DNA of 62,169 bases, taken from positions 1 through 62,169 of the forward strand of contig PXRR01000025.1 in assembly GCA_003021975.1 (NCBI GenBank), in the 5' to 3' direction. The position numbers were made by a program, and so were the translations under genes. The notes below the pieces were generated by a model, which saw only the letters and a program-made list of their open reading frames with translations, was not told where the DNA came from and searched no databases. Position 1 is the first letter of the stretch. Every line of letters starts with the position of its first letter. Below are positions 54,114 to 62,169 of the stretch, piece by piece. This DNA comes from Halobacteriales archaeon QS_5_70_17 (GTDB lineage: Archaea > Halobacteriota > Halobacteria > Halobacteriales > Haloarculaceae).

Positions 54114-54262
54114 TGGCGAGTACTGGCGGACCAGGGGACATAACGTCAGTGGTCCCCCGCGCTCGCCGACTCAGGTGCGGACCGCCCGAGACCGCGCACC
54201 CGGCTCCGTCCCCACGAACGTGGAGGGAAATCCCTTTGTCGTCCCCCGGTAGACGCGTGATC

Positions 54263-55282
54263 ATGACCAGCGTCAAGGAGTTCCGGGTCGACGAGGCGGC
54301 GACGCCGGACCGCCTCGGACGCGGGGCGTTCGCGTTCACCGACGACTACTCGGTGTTCGACTGGGGGAAGATGCCCGACGAGATCCCCGGAAAGGGCGCC
54401 TCGCTGTGCACGATGGGCGCGGCGAACTTCGAGGCGCTCGAAGGGGCGGGCGTCCCGACCCACTACCGCGGGGTCGCGACCGGCGAGGGGATCGGTCCGC
54501 TGGCGGAGGCCGACGCGCCCCCCCGGGAGATGGCGATCGACCTCACGCGGGTCCCCGACCTCCCCCACGAGGGCCGGACGTACGACTACGACGCGTTCCA
54601 CGAGGCGGCGGGCGGGAACTACCTGATCCCCCTGGAGGTCGTCTTCCGGAACACCGTCCCCGCCGGGTCGAGTCTGCGCTCGCGGACGACCCCGGACGCC
54701 GTCGGCCTCGACGGCGACACCTGGCCGGACGAACCGGTCGACCTGCCGGAACCGGTCGTGGAGTTCTCCACGAAGTTCGAGGAGTCCGACCGCTACCTCG
54801 ACCGCGCCGGGGCCGACCGGATCGCCGGACGGGCAGGCGTCGACGACCTCGAAGCGGTCGCCCGGCGAGTCAACGACCTGGTGACCGAACGCGCGGAGGC
54901 GGCGGGGCTGACCCACGAGGACGGCAAGATCGAGTGTCTCTACTACGACGGCGAGGTCCGCGTCGCCGACGTCGTGGGGACCTTCGACGAGAACCGCTTC
55001 GCCTACGACGGCCAGGAGGTCTCCAAGGAGGTCCTCCGGCAGTACCACAAGCGGACCCAACCCGAGTGGGTCGAGGCGGTCGCGGCGGCGAAGCGGCGGG
55101 CCAGAGAGCGCGACGTCGCCGACTGGCGGCGACTCTGCGAGCGCGACCCGGAACCGCTGCCCGAGGTCGTCGTCGACGCCGCGAGCGACCTCTACCGGGC
55201 GGGCGCCAACGCCTACATCGACCGGGACCTGTTCGCCGCGCCGCCGCCGGCCGCGGCCGTCGAAAGGGTCCAGGAACTGTAG
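54263..55282 (+). CDS. purC: Phosphoribosylaminoimidazole-succinocarboxamide synthase PurC
   Basis: The 339-residue enzyme joins aspartate to CAIR with ATP in purine synthesis. Family segments are [51 protein letters not shown] and [11 protein letters not shown]. It is a longer, halophilic form of the enzyme with an acidic surface. It is followed at 69 bases by purS and purQ, so the three form a purine operon. Confidence 0.95.
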   Translation: MTSVKEFRVDEAATPDRLGRGAFAFTDDYSVFDWGKMPDEIPGKGASLCTMGAANFEALEGAGVPTHYRGVATGEGIGPLAEADAPPREMAIDLTRVPDLPHEGRTYDYDAFHEAAGGNYLIPLEVVFRNTVPAGSSLRSRTTPDAVGLDGDTWPDEPVDLPEPVVEFSTKFEESDRYLDRAGADRIAGRAGVDDLEAVARRVNDLVTERAEAAGLTHEDGKIECLYYDGEVRVADVVGTFDENRFAYDGQEVSKEVLRQYHKRTQPEWVEAVAAAKRRARERDVADWRRLCERDPEPLPEVVVDAASDLYRAGANAYIDRDLFAAPPPAAAVERVQEL

Positions 55283-55351
55283 CGTTACACGAACGTGGGT
55301 AGCGCGGCGAACCCACAAGCGTTTTCGTACACGACCACGCCATCCTACCTG

Positions 55352-55603
55352 ATGACCGCCTACACGGCGACCGTCACCGTCCGGCTGAAGCGGGGCGTAC
55401 TCGACCCCGAGGCCGAGACGACCGAGCGCGCCCTCGAGCGCCTGGGGTTCGAACTCGAGGACCTCCGGTCGGCCGACCGGTTCGAGATCGACCTCGACGC
55501 CGACTCGCCGGGCGCGGCCGAGGAGCGCGCCGAGTCGATGGCCGAGCGCCTGCTGGCCAACCCGACGGTCCACGACTACGAGGTGTCGGTCCGGGAGCGA
55601 TGA
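55352..55603 (+). CDS. purS: PurS subunit of formylglycinamidine ribonucleotide synthase
   Basis: The 83-residue protein starts TAYTATVTVRLKRGVLDPEA and continues TTERALERLGFELEDL, the PurS fold, ending in HDYEVSVRER. PurS is the small bridging subunit that passes ammonia between PurQ and PurL. Its stop overlaps the purQ ATG (ATGA). Confidence 0.95.
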   Translation: MTAYTATVTVRLKRGVLDPEAETTERALERLGFELEDLRSADRFEIDLDADSPGAAEERAESMAERLLANPTVHDYEVSVRER

Positions 55604-56310
55604 TCTCGGTGCTCCAGTTCGGCGGGTCGAACTGCGACCGCGACGCCGTCCGCGCGCTCTCGGCGGTCGGGATCGAGGCCGAACGCGTCTGGTACGACGA
55701 CGGCCTCCCGGAGGAGACCGACGGGGTCGTCCTCCCCGGCGGCTTCTCCTACGGCGATTACCTCCGGGCCGGCGCGATGGCCGCCCGCGCGCCGGTGATG
55801 GAGACGGTCCGGGAACGCGCTCGCGAGGGCCTCCCGGTGCTGGGGATCTGTAACGGCGCCCAGATCGGCTGCGAGGCCGGCCTGACGCCGGGCGCGTTCA
55901 CGACCAACCGGAGCGCGCGCTTCCAGTGCGAGCACGTCCACCTGCGGGTCGAGAACGCCGCCACCCCCTGGACGCGAGCCTACGAGGAAGGCGAGGTGAT
56001 CGAACTCCCCGTCGCCCACGGCGAGGGGCGGTTCGAGATCAGCGAGGATCGGCTCGCGGCCCTCGACGCCGACGACCGCGTGCTCTTCCGGTACTGCGAC
56101 GCCGAGGGAGCGGTCACCGACGCCGCCAATCCCAACGGTTCGACCGACAACGTCGCCGGAGTGCTCGGCGAGCGTGCGACGACCGCCGTCCTGATGCCTC
56201 ACCCCGAGCGCGCGGCGCTGGCCGACGTCGGAGGCACCGACGGCCGGGGGATCCTCCGGGGATTCGCTACGAACGAGCGTCCCTCTCCCGATACCGTGTC
56301 TAAACAGTAA
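55600..56310 (+). CDS. purQ: PurQ glutaminase subunit of FGAM synthase
   Basis: The 236-residue class I glutamine amidotransferase releases ammonia from glutamine for FGAM synthesis. The oxyanion segment LPGGFSYGDYLRAG, the nucleophile Cys84 in GICNGAQ, and His201/Glu203 in MPHPERA form the catalytic triad. It follows purS with a 4-base overlap. PurL is not in this window. Confidence 0.96.
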   Translation: MISVLQFGGSNCDRDAVRALSAVGIEAERVWYDDGLPEETDGVVLPGGFSYGDYLRAGAMAARAPVMETVRERAREGLPVLGICNGAQIGCEAGLTPGAFTTNRSARFQCEHVHLRVENAATPWTRAYEEGEVIELPVAHGEGRFEISEDRLAALDADDRVLFRYCDAEGAVTDAANPNGSTDNVAGVLGERATTAVLMPHPERAALADVGGTDGRGILRGFATNERPSPDTVSKQ

Positions 56311-56421
56311 CTGTATTCTTTTAATAGGTGTTTTCACTGAGGGTTACCGCTCCCCCGATCGATCACCCGTTAGACGGACATTCTCCGGATCTTACGGGCC
56401 CTACCCCGGCGTCCGCTCGTC

Positions 56422-56461
56422 GTTGCAGGGTGCAACTGCTTGCAACAGTGATTGTTCAATC
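56422..56461. promoter_or_regulatory. Inverted repeats upstream of the PadR gene
   Basis: Within this AT-rich stretch, GTTGCA-ggg-TGCAAC (56422-56436) is a perfect 6-bp inverted repeat; a second TGCAAC lies at 56441-56446; and GATTG-tt-CAATC (56450-56461) is a perfect 5-bp inverted repeat. They lie 60-100 bases before the ATG at 56519. They could be operators of the PadR regulator itself or promoter-related. Inferred from position. Confidence 0.5.
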
Positions 56462-56518
56462 GGTTGTTGTGTAGATGAAGCTGTATAACAAAGCTTCTAT
56501 GTCGTCTATCGATACCAT

Positions 56519-56839
56519 ATGCAGCAAACAACCGATCGCGATGGCGAGGAGCCGACTGCGGAGACCGTCCACGGGCTTACGGGGTTCCAGCGGGACCTCC
56601 TGTACGCCATCGCCGGGCTCGACCAACCCTCGGGCCAGACGATCAAGGAGGTACTCGAGGACCGGACCGGCAACGAGATCACCCACGGCCGACTCTACCC
56701 CAACCTCGACACTCTCGTCGACCGGAACCTGGTCGCGAAAGGACAGATCGACCGCCGAACGAACTACTACGACGCGACCGAGGCCGGCGTCGAGGCGCTC
56801 CGCTCGTATCACGAGTGGGGCACCGAACAGCTCCCCTGA
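56519..56839 (+). CDS. PadR family transcriptional regulator
   Basis: The 106-residue protein has an N-terminal acidic leader followed by a winged-helix domain: LTGFQRDLLYAIAGLD, GQTIKEVLEDRTG, THGRLYPNLDTLVDR and the wing RTNYYDATEAGVEAL. This is the PadR signature. It lacks the C-terminal dimerisation helix of longer PadR proteins. It is a single-gene unit after purQ with inverted repeats upstream, suggesting autoregulation. Confidence 0.9.
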   Translation: MQQTTDRDGEEPTAETVHGLTGFQRDLLYAIAGLDQPSGQTIKEVLEDRTGNEITHGRLYPNLDTLVDRNLVAKGQIDRRTNYYDATEAGVEALRSYHEWGTEQLP

Positions 56840-57018
56840 TCTGCCCCGTCCCCCCGGCCGTCGGCGGTCGGCCGCTTCCCCCTCCGTGGCGGTTCCTTCT
56901 CGGTTCGATCAGGCCGCGCCCGTACCGGTCCAGCGCGAGCGCTACGGAGCGACGATCCGAGGGGGGGCGGCCCTAATCCTCTCCCTAACGCGATTATGAA
57001 CCCGCTTACGGCCTCCGC

Positions 57019-57315
57019 TCACATCCGCAGGAGCTGTGCGTGGCGGGTGCCGTCGAGTTCGAGGACGGTGTTCTCGTCGACGAAGCCGTGGTCGACGGCG
57101 ACCCCGACGGCGCGGGTGCCGACGATGTTGGCGACGGTCGCCCGCGCGAGCGCGCCCACCACCCGCTCCTCGTCGGCCTCCTGGGCGTCCTCGGCGTAGA
57201 ACGCCTCGTCGACTGTCAGTGAGACCTCTCCGCCCTCGAAGGTCTCCCCGAGGATGTCCGGGTCGCAGACCGCGACCAGCAACCCCTCCTCGGTCTGCCG
57301 TTCGGTCAGTAGCAT
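57019..57315 (-). CDS. DUF424 domain protein
   Basis: The 98-residue protein begins MLLTERQTEEGLLVAVCDPD and continues GETFEGGEVSLTVDEAFY and GTRAVGVAVDHGFVDENTV, the pattern of archaeal DUF424. An ATG at 57315 is preferred; a GTG at 57324 overlaps the TPR gene stop (GTGA) and would add three residues. The pair with the TPR gene is coupled. Function unknown; a role in translation has been suggested from gene context in other archaea. Confidence 0.85.
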   Translation of the reverse strand: MLLTERQTEEGLLVAVCDPDILGETFEGGEVSLTVDEAFYAEDAQEADEERVVGALARATVANIVGTRAVGVAVDHGFVDENTVLELDGTRHAQLLRM

Positions 57316-57320
57316 CGCTG

Positions 57321-58064
57321 TCACTCCCGCTGGCGCTCGACGAGTTCCTGTTCGGCGCGCTTGCGGAGTTCCTCGGCCTCCTCGGCCAGGTCCTCGGCGT
57401 CCTCGTCGCGACCGAGTGCCTCGAGGGCGGCGGCTTTCTCCTCCAGGACCTCGGGGGTGCGGAAGTCTAGCCGGATGGCGTTGTCGAAGCAGTTGACGGC
57501 GTCCTCGTGGAGGCCTCGCTCGGCGAGGAAGAACCCGCGGTTGTACCAGGCCTGCCCGAAGCGGGGGTCGACCTCGACGGCTCGCTCGGCGTGTTCCAGC
57601 GCCTGTTCGGTGCGGCCGGACTCCCAGAGGGCGTACGCGAGGTTGGTCTCGGCGGTGGCGGCGTGCTCGCTCTTGTCGTCGATGCGCAGCGCCTCCCGGT
57701 ACGCGCCGACGGCGGCGTCGTACTCCTCCAGGCGGGCGTGGGCCGCTCCCTTGTTCACGCGGGCCTCCTGTTCGAGCAGCGGGTCGTCGGTCACCTGCGC
57801 GACTCGCTCGAGGGTGTCGGTGGCCTGCTCGAAGCGGTTGATCTGCATGTAGGCGAGGCCGACGTCGAGCAGTTCCTCGGCGTCGACGCGGTCGCGGGGG
57901 ACCTGCCGCCGGTCGAGGAGGTCGGTCAGCGCCCGGGAGTCGACGGGGTCGACCTCCTCGGGATCGACCTCTAGTTCCGGCGGGTCGAGGTCGAACCCCT
58001 CGTAGGGCTCGTCGAACCCCTCGCCCTCGGAGTAGCTGTGATCCTCCGTCGGGTCGTCGCTCAT
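57321..58064 (-). CDS. TPR-repeat protein
   Basis: The 247-residue acidic protein has an Asp/Glu-rich N-terminal leader and at least five tetratricopeptide repeats (LLDVGLAYMQINRFEQATDT, KGAAHARLEEYDAAVGAYRE, LAYALWESGRTEQALEHAER, WYNRGFFLAERGLHEDAVNC). It probably serves as a protein-interaction scaffold. It is divergent from thpR and coupled to the DUF424 gene downstream. Confidence 0.9.
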   Translation of the reverse strand: MSDDPTEDHSYSEGEGFDEPYEGFDLDPPELEVDPEEVDPVDSRALTDLLDRRQVPRDRVDAEELLDVGLAYMQINRFEQATDTLERVAQVTDDPLLEQEARVNKGAAHARLEEYDAAVGAYREALRIDDKSEHAATAETNLAYALWESGRTEQALEHAERAVEVDPRFGQAWYNRGFFLAERGLHEDAVNCFDNAIRLDFRTPEVLEEKAAALEALGRDEDAEDLAEEAEELRKRAEQELVERQRE

Positions 58065-58118
58065 AGCCGAGTTTCGCGACTAACAGGGTTAAGGGCTACG
58101 CACCCGAGAGGGTGCGGT

Positions 58119-58676
58119 ATGCGCGCGTTCGTCAGTATCGGCTGCGACGCCCTCGCCGAGGAGATCCGGGCCGCCCGGCGACCGTTCCGGGGGGTGGACG
58201 GCCTCCGGCCCGTCGATCCCGAGGACGCCCACGTCACGCTGAAGTTCCTCGGCGACATCCCCAGCGAGCGGCTCCCAGCCCTCGACGAGGCGCTCTCGGC
58301 GGCCGTCGCCGCCGCGGACGTGACCCCGTTCGACCTCGAACTGGTCGGCTACGGCGCCTTCCCCAGCCGCGACTACATCTCGGTCGTCTGGCTGGGCGTC
58401 GGCGAGGGCAGCGAGGCGGCGACCCGTCTCCACGAGGCCGTCGAGGAGCGGACGGTCGAACTCGGCTTCGACCCCGAGGAGCACGACTTCACCCCGCACG
58501 TCACCATCGCCCGGATGGACCACGCCGGCGGGAAAGAGCGGGTCCAGGAACTGCTCGAGCGCGATCCGACGGTCGGCCGGACCCGGATCGAGGAGGTCCG
58601 GCTCACCGAGAGCACGCTCACCGACGACGGCCCCGTCTACGACACCGTCTCCCGGTACCCGCTGACCGGCGAGTGA
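58119..58676 (+). CDS. thpR: RNA 2',3'-cyclic phosphodiesterase ThpR (LigT-like)
   Basis: The 185-residue enzyme of the 2H family hydrolyses 2',3'-cyclic phosphate on RNA and may join tRNA halves. The two H-x-T motifs are His38/Thr40 (AHVTLKFLG) and His127/Thr129 (HVTIARMD). Length and MRAFVSIG start are typical. It has its own promoter region. Confidence 0.94.
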   Translation: MRAFVSIGCDALAEEIRAARRPFRGVDGLRPVDPEDAHVTLKFLGDIPSERLPALDEALSAAVAAADVTPFDLELVGYGAFPSRDYISVVWLGVGEGSEAATRLHEAVEERTVELGFDPEEHDFTPHVTIARMDHAGGKERVQELLERDPTVGRTRIEEVRLTESTLTDDGPVYDTVSRYPLTGE

Positions 58677-58737
58677 CGGGCCGGCGGCCGACCAAAGGAA
58701 CAAGGATTTAAGCGCGCCGGGGGAAGTTCGTCCCACT

Positions 58738-58890
58738 ATGGGCAAGAAGTCGAAGGCCAAGAAAAAGCGTCTCGGGAAGCTCGAACGCCAGAACAGCCGC
58801 GTTCCGGCGTGGGTCATTCTCAAGACCGACCGCGACACGATGCAGAACCCCAAGCGCCGTCACTGGCGGCGCAACGACACCGACGAGTAG
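58738..58890 (+). CDS. rpl39e: 50S ribosomal protein L39e
   Basis: This 50-residue, very basic protein begins [20 protein letters not shown] and ends WRRNDTDE. It is the first gene of the translation/secretion operon. A GATTTAAG element (58705-58712) lies about 26 bases before the ATG, so the transcript may be leaderless. It is three bases upstream of rpl31e. Confidence 0.96.
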   Translation: MGKKSKAKKKRLGKLERQNSRVPAWVILKTDRDTMQNPKRRHWRRNDTDE

Positions 58891-58893
58891 AGC

Positions 58894-59169
58894 ATGAGCG
58901 CCAGTGACTTCGAGGAGCGGGTCGTAACGGTGCCGCTTCGCGACGCGAACGCGGAGCCGAAACACGAGCGAGCGGACAAGGCGATGAGCATCGTGCGGTC
59001 GCACCTCGCCCAGCACTTCAACGTCGACGGCGACGCCGTCCGCCTGGACCCGTCGATCAACGAGGCAGTGTGGTCTCGCGGTCGCAAGAAGCCCCCGCGC
59101 AAGCTCCGGGTGCGAGCGGCCCGCTTCGAGGAGGAGGGCGAGAGCGTCGTCGAGGCAGAGACGGCCTAG
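58894..59169 (+). CDS. rpl31e: 50S ribosomal protein L31e
   Basis: The 91-residue protein contains [34 protein letters not shown] and [15 protein letters not shown], the L31e core. It lies three bases after rpl39e and two before aif6 in the operon. Confidence 0.96.
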   Translation: MSASDFEERVVTVPLRDANAEPKHERADKAMSIVRSHLAQHFNVDGDAVRLDPSINEAVWSRGRKKPPRKLRVRAARFEEEGESVVEAETA

Positions 59170-59171
59170 GC

Positions 59172-59837
59172 GTGCTCCGCGCGGCCCTCTCCGGTTCGTC
59201 GTACCTCGGGGTCTTCGCCCGGGCGACGGACGACTGCCTGCTCATCCGCCCGGACGTCGAGGACGACCTCCGCGAGGCGTTCGCCGACGAACTGGACGTG
59301 CCGGCAGTCACGACGACCGTCGGCGGGTCGACGACCGTCGGCGCGCTCGTCGCCGGCAACGAGAACGGACTGCTGGTCAGCGGCCGCGCCAGGGACCGAG
59401 AGGTCGAGGCCGTCGAGGTGGCGACGGACCTCCCCGTGACGGAACTCCCGGAGAAGATCAACGCCGCCGGCAACGTCGTGCTCGCCAACGACACCGGCGC
59501 GTACGTCCACCCCGACCTCTCCCGGAAGGCCGTCCGGACCGTCGAGAACGCGCTGGACGTCCCCGTCGAACGGGGCGAACTCGCCGGGGTCCGGACGGTC
59601 GGCACGGCCGCGGTCGCGACCAACGGCGGCGTGCTCTGTCACCCGAAGGCGACCGACGGCGAACTCGACCACCTCGAAGACCTGCTCGGAGTCCACGCCG
59701 ACATCGGGACGGTCAACTACGGGGCCCCGCTGGTCGGCTCCGGCCTCGTCGCCAACGACTACGGCTACGTCGTCGGCCAGGACACGACGGGACCGGAACT
59801 GGGCCGCATCGACGACGCGCTCGGGTTCATCGAGTAA
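59172..59837 (+). CDS. eif6: Translation initiation factor aIF6
   Basis: The 221-residue protein binds the large ribosomal subunit and keeps the subunits apart until needed. It has the pentein repeats of eIF6: [64 protein letters not shown] and [14 protein letters not shown]. Start is GTG at 59172, two bases after the rpl31e stop. Confidence 0.96.
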   Translation: MLRAALSGSSYLGVFARATDDCLLIRPDVEDDLREAFADELDVPAVTTTVGGSTTVGALVAGNENGLLVSGRARDREVEAVEVATDLPVTELPEKINAAGNVVLANDTGAYVHPDLSRKAVRTVENALDVPVERGELAGVRTVGTAAVATNGGVLCHPKATDGELDHLEDLLGVHADIGTVNYGAPLVGSGLVANDYGYVVGQDTTGPELGRIDDALGFIE

Positions 59838-59957
59838 CGCCCCGCCTTCTCCCGGCCGATCACGACTGGCATCGAGCGCCGACGGCCGCGTCCGGACACG
59901 AGACGCAGGTCGTCCGAAAGGGAACATACTTCCCGCTCCCCCTCCGACCCGTCGCCT

Positions 59958-60131
59958 ATGGGTCAGTACACTGTGAGCGGTCGGTTCCAAGCCCGCGAGG
60001 GGTGGCAGGAGTTCTCGACGTCTATCGAGGCAGCCAACGAGAACGTCGCCGAAGAGTACGCCTACTCGGAGTTCGGGTCGAAACACGGCCTGGAGCGCAC
60101 GCAGATCGAGATCGACGGGGTGGAGGCATGA
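59958..60131 (+). CDS. rpl18a: 50S ribosomal protein L18Ae (LX)
   Basis: The 57-residue protein begins GQYTVSGRFQAREGWQEF and ends RTQIEIDGVEA, the archaeal LX fold. Its stop overlaps the prefoldin-alpha ATG by four bases (ATGA). It stands 120 bases after aif6 and may have its own promoter in that gap. Confidence 0.95.
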   Translation: MGQYTVSGRFQAREGWQEFSTSIEAANENVAEEYAYSEFGSKHGLERTQIEIDGVEA

Positions 60132-60604
60132 GCCTCGGCGGCGGTGGCGGCGGCCAGATGCAGGAGATCCAGGAGCAACTGGAGGCCATCGATCAGGAGA
60201 TCGAGGCCATGGAGCAGGAGATCCAGGAGTACCGAGACGAGAAGAGCGAGGCCGACGAGGCCATCGAGGCCATCGAGCGCCTCGAGAGCGGCGACACGGT
60301 GCAGGTGCCCCTCGGGGGCGGCGCGCGCGTCCGCGCCGAGGTCCAGGACATCGACGAGATCGTCGTCGACCTCGGGGGCGGCTACGCCGCCGAGCGCGAC
60401 GAGGACGGCGCCGTCGAGAGCCTCGAGCGCCGCAAGGACCTCCTCGACGACCGCATCGAGGAGGTCGAAGAGGACGTCGAGAGCCTCGAAGACGAGAGCG
60501 ACGACCTCGAGCAGCGGGCCCAGCAGATGCAGCAACAGCAGATGCAGCAGCTCCAGCAGCAGATGGGCCAGCAGCAGGGAGGCCAGTCCGACGAGGACGA
60601 GTAA
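60128..60604 (+). CDS. pfdA: Prefoldin alpha subunit
   Basis: The 158-residue protein is one of the two subunits of the hexameric prefoldin chaperone. It has long N- and C-terminal helices around VQVPLGGGARVRAEVQDID and IVVDLGGGYAAERDED, the beta-hairpin core. The C-terminus is a Gln/Met-rich tail (QMQQQQMQQLQQQMG) beyond the standard length. It overlaps rpl18a and is six bases before ftsY. Confidence 0.95.
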   Translation: MSLGGGGGGQMQEIQEQLEAIDQEIEAMEQEIQEYRDEKSEADEAIEAIERLESGDTVQVPLGGGARVRAEVQDIDEIVVDLGGGYAAERDEDGAVESLERRKDLLDDRIEEVEEDVESLEDESDDLEQRAQQMQQQQMQQLQQQMGQQQGGQSDEDE

Positions 60605-60610
60605 CCGGCG

Positions 60611-61888
60611 ATGTTCGACGGACTGAAGGAGAAGCTCGGGCGGTTCAAGGACGACGCCGAGGAGGCGGCCGAGGCTGCCGCCGAGGAGCAGGGGCAGGAA
60701 CGACCGGAAGCCGAATCCGCCCCCGAGACGGAGGCCGGACCCGCCGCAGAGAGCGACCGCGCCGCCGGAGAGGCCCGACGGGCCTCCGGGACCGCCGACG
60801 AACCCGCGCCCGAGTCCGGAGGCGAAGACGGCGACGACGTCGACGCCACCGCCGGGAGCGACCCCGGTCCCGCCCCCGAGTCAGAGCCCGGACCGGAGCC
60901 CGGCGGCGGCGACGCCGAGGGGGGGACCGCGAACGCCGGCTCCGGCCTCCGGACGGGCTCCGATGCGACCGCCGACGAGGAGGAGGACTTCGAGGCCGGC
61001 TTCGGCCAGCGGGCGAAGGCGTTCGCCACCGGCGGGGTCATCATCCGCCCCGAGCACCTCGACGAGCCCCTGGAGGAACTCGAACTCGCCCTGCTCTCGA
61101 GCGACGTCGAGATGACCGTCGCCCAGGAGATCCTCCAGACCATCCGGGAGGAGGTCGAGGGGACGACCCGGGCGCAGGTCCAGTCGACCGGCCAGGTCGT
61201 CGAGAGCGCGCTCCGCGAGGCGCTGATCGACGTCATCAGCGTCGGTCAGTTCGACTTCGAGAGCCGCGTGCGGGACGCCGACAAGCCGGTTGTCGTCATC
61301 TTCACCGGGATCAACGGCGTCGGCAAGACGACGACCATCGCCAAGATGGCGCGGTACTTCGAGGAGCAGGGGCTCTCGTCGGTGCTCGCCAACGGCGACA
61401 CCTACCGCGCGGGGGCCAACGAACAACTGCGCGAGCACGCCGAGGAACTCGACAGGAAGATCATCACCCACGAGCAGGGCGGCGATCCCGCCGCCGTGAT
61501 CTACGACGCCGTCGAGTACGCCGAGGCCAACGACGTCGACGTCGTCCTCGGGGACACCGCCGGTCGGCTCCACACCTCTAACGACCTGATGAGTCAACTG
61601 GAGAAGATCGACCGCGTCGTCGACCCCGATATGACGATCTTCGTCGACGAGGCGGTCGCCGGCCAGGACGCCACCCAGCGCGCTCGGGAGTTCAACGACG
61701 CGGCCGCGATCGACGGCACTGTGCTCACGAAAGCCGACGCCGACTCGCAGGGCGGCGCCGCCATCTCGATCGCCCACGTGACGGGCAAGCCGATCCTCTT
61801 TCTCGGGATCGGGCAGGGATACGACGACCTCGAGCGGTTCGACCCCGAACGGATCGTCGACCGCCTGCTCGGCGGCGACGAGGCGTAG
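60611..61888 (+). CDS. ftsY: Signal recognition particle receptor FtsY
   Basis: The 425-residue GTPase docks SRP-ribosome complexes at the membrane. Residues about 15-135 form a highly acidic, Ala/Pro/Gly-rich region of low complexity (as in other haloarchaeal FtsY). The NG domain follows: TGINGVGKTTTIAKMA (G1, about residues 232-247), DTYRAGANEQL, GDTAGRLH (G3) and TKADADSQGG (G4). It follows pfdA and ends the operon. Confidence 0.96.
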   Translation: MFDGLKEKLGRFKDDAEEAAEAAAEEQGQERPEAESAPETEAGPAAESDRAAGEARRASGTADEPAPESGGEDGDDVDATAGSDPGPAPESEPGPEPGGGDAEGGTANAGSGLRTGSDATADEEEDFEAGFGQRAKAFATGGVIIRPEHLDEPLEELELALLSSDVEMTVAQEILQTIREEVEGTTRAQVQSTGQVVESALREALIDVISVGQFDFESRVRDADKPVVVIFTGINGVGKTTTIAKMARYFEEQGLSSVLANGDTYRAGANEQLREHAEELDRKIITHEQGGDPAAVIYDAVEYAEANDVDVVLGDTAGRLHTSNDLMSQLEKIDRVVDPDMTIFVDEAVAGQDATQRAREFNDAAAIDGTVLTKADADSQGGAAISIAHVTGKPILFLGIGQGYDDLERFDPERIVDRLLGGDEA

Positions 61889-62040
61889 TCGGTCATCCGG
61901 ACCCCGTCGCCGTCCCACGAGGGCGGCGGTAGCGCCCGACGGGGAGACCGTCCGAAACCCGGTCGCGGTCAGTCGCCGGCCGACCGCCGCTCGGGACCCG
62001 AGGTCGCAAAGGCTTTGTCGGCGTCCGCGACAGTCCGGAT

Positions 62041-62169
62041 ATGGACGACGCCCTCCGTCGTACGGTTCCTGACCGCCGGGTAGTGGCGGCGGTCGGCGCG
62101 ATCGCCCTCCTGGCGGTGCTGGCGCGGTTTCTGTTCGTGGGTGCCCGGGTGGCCCACTGGGACGAGGCG
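62041..62169 (+). CDS. Agl23-like membrane glycosyltransferase, N-terminal fragment
   Basis: Only the first 43 codons lie in the window. After DDALRRTVPDRR a hydrophobic span (VVAAVGAIALLAVLARFLF) leads into GARVAHWDEA. The HWDEA-type motif just after the first membrane helix is typical of PMT/GT-C proteins of the TIGR03663 (Agl23-like) family, implicated in archaeal N-glycosylation. The assignment is tentative because the gene runs off the edge. Confidence 0.6.
   Translation, partial: MDDALRRTVPDRRVVAAVGAIALLAVLARFLFVGARVAHWDEA

Overview
The window is chromosomal DNA from a halophilic archaeon (class Halobacteria). The evidence is very GC-rich coding sequence with strong G/C at third codon positions, strongly acidic proteins, archaeal-type translation and transcription genes (aIF2-gamma, Rpo7, Spt4, aIF6, L18Ae, L31e, L39e, S24e, S27ae, prefoldin alpha, RadA), a fused Kae1-Bud32 protein, CetZ tubulin, the F420 genes cofC/cofG/cofH, PspAB, and twin-arginine signals on exported proteins. 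The genus cannot be fixed from the sequence.

Layout. 1-3.5 kb: tRNA-Thr, a DUF7114-like gene, an enoyl-CoA hydratase, a DUF3105 membrane protein, nadE and tRNA-Gly. 3.7-8.7 kb: accessory DNA with low-GC spacers, an unknown gene, a frameshifted membrane-protein gene, an asparagine-synthase-like gene and a small Tat-exported protein of unknown function. 8.7-12.6 kb: a minus-strand block with an Nmad3-like gene translationally coupled to an exported PQQ-type sugar dehydrogenase, a hexapeptide acyltransferase and a Tat-exported beta-propeller. 12.7-18.6 kb: aldo/keto reductase, a stand-alone RCK protein, a DapA-family aldolase, a ModE/TOBE regulator divergent from a MOT1-type molybdate/sulfate transporter, and a broken PIN gene.

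18.8-25.4 kb is the conserved archaeal information-processing superoperon on the minus strand: aIF2-gamma, PIN protein, Rpo7, Spt4, GTP-dependent dephospho-CoA kinase, S24e, S27ae, Kae1-Bud32, followed by DUF5808 and the XTP/dITP pyrophosphatase. It is interrupted by a 436-base spacer holding a decayed plus-strand gene. 25.6-40 kb: DUF5787, MBL hydrolase, AAA ATPase, thiolase, BtrH-like protein, Na+/H+ antiporter with RCK tail, formate/nitrite-type channel, acyl-CoA synthetase, PhoD-type phosphatase and a Tat-exported cyclase-family protein. 40-47 kb: split MBL gene, sufS-sufU, radA, pspAB, a second stand-alone RCK protein, two small membrane proteins and tmk. 47.2-54.1 kb: an NDUFA9-like reductase, cetZ, cofC-cofG, a CNNM-type membrane protein and cofH. 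54.2-58.7 kb: purC, purS-purQ, a PadR regulator, DUF424-TPR pair and thpR. 58.7-62.2 kb: the ribosome/secretion operon rpl39e, rpl31e, aif6, rpl18a, pfdA, ftsY, and the start of an Agl23-like membrane glycosyltransferase cut by the window edge.

The most notable signals are four genes with in-frame coding character spread over two or three reading frames (4.8, 18.1, 22.1 and 40.1 kb), a perfect inverted repeat just upstream of the cetZ TATA element, inverted repeats upstream of padR, a 14-bp tandem repeat upstream of cofH, and a low-GC, Tat-exported protein of alternating V/I/N/D/T composition. I found no CRISPR array, no insertion sequence, no rRNA gene and no convincing novel multi-gene defence system.
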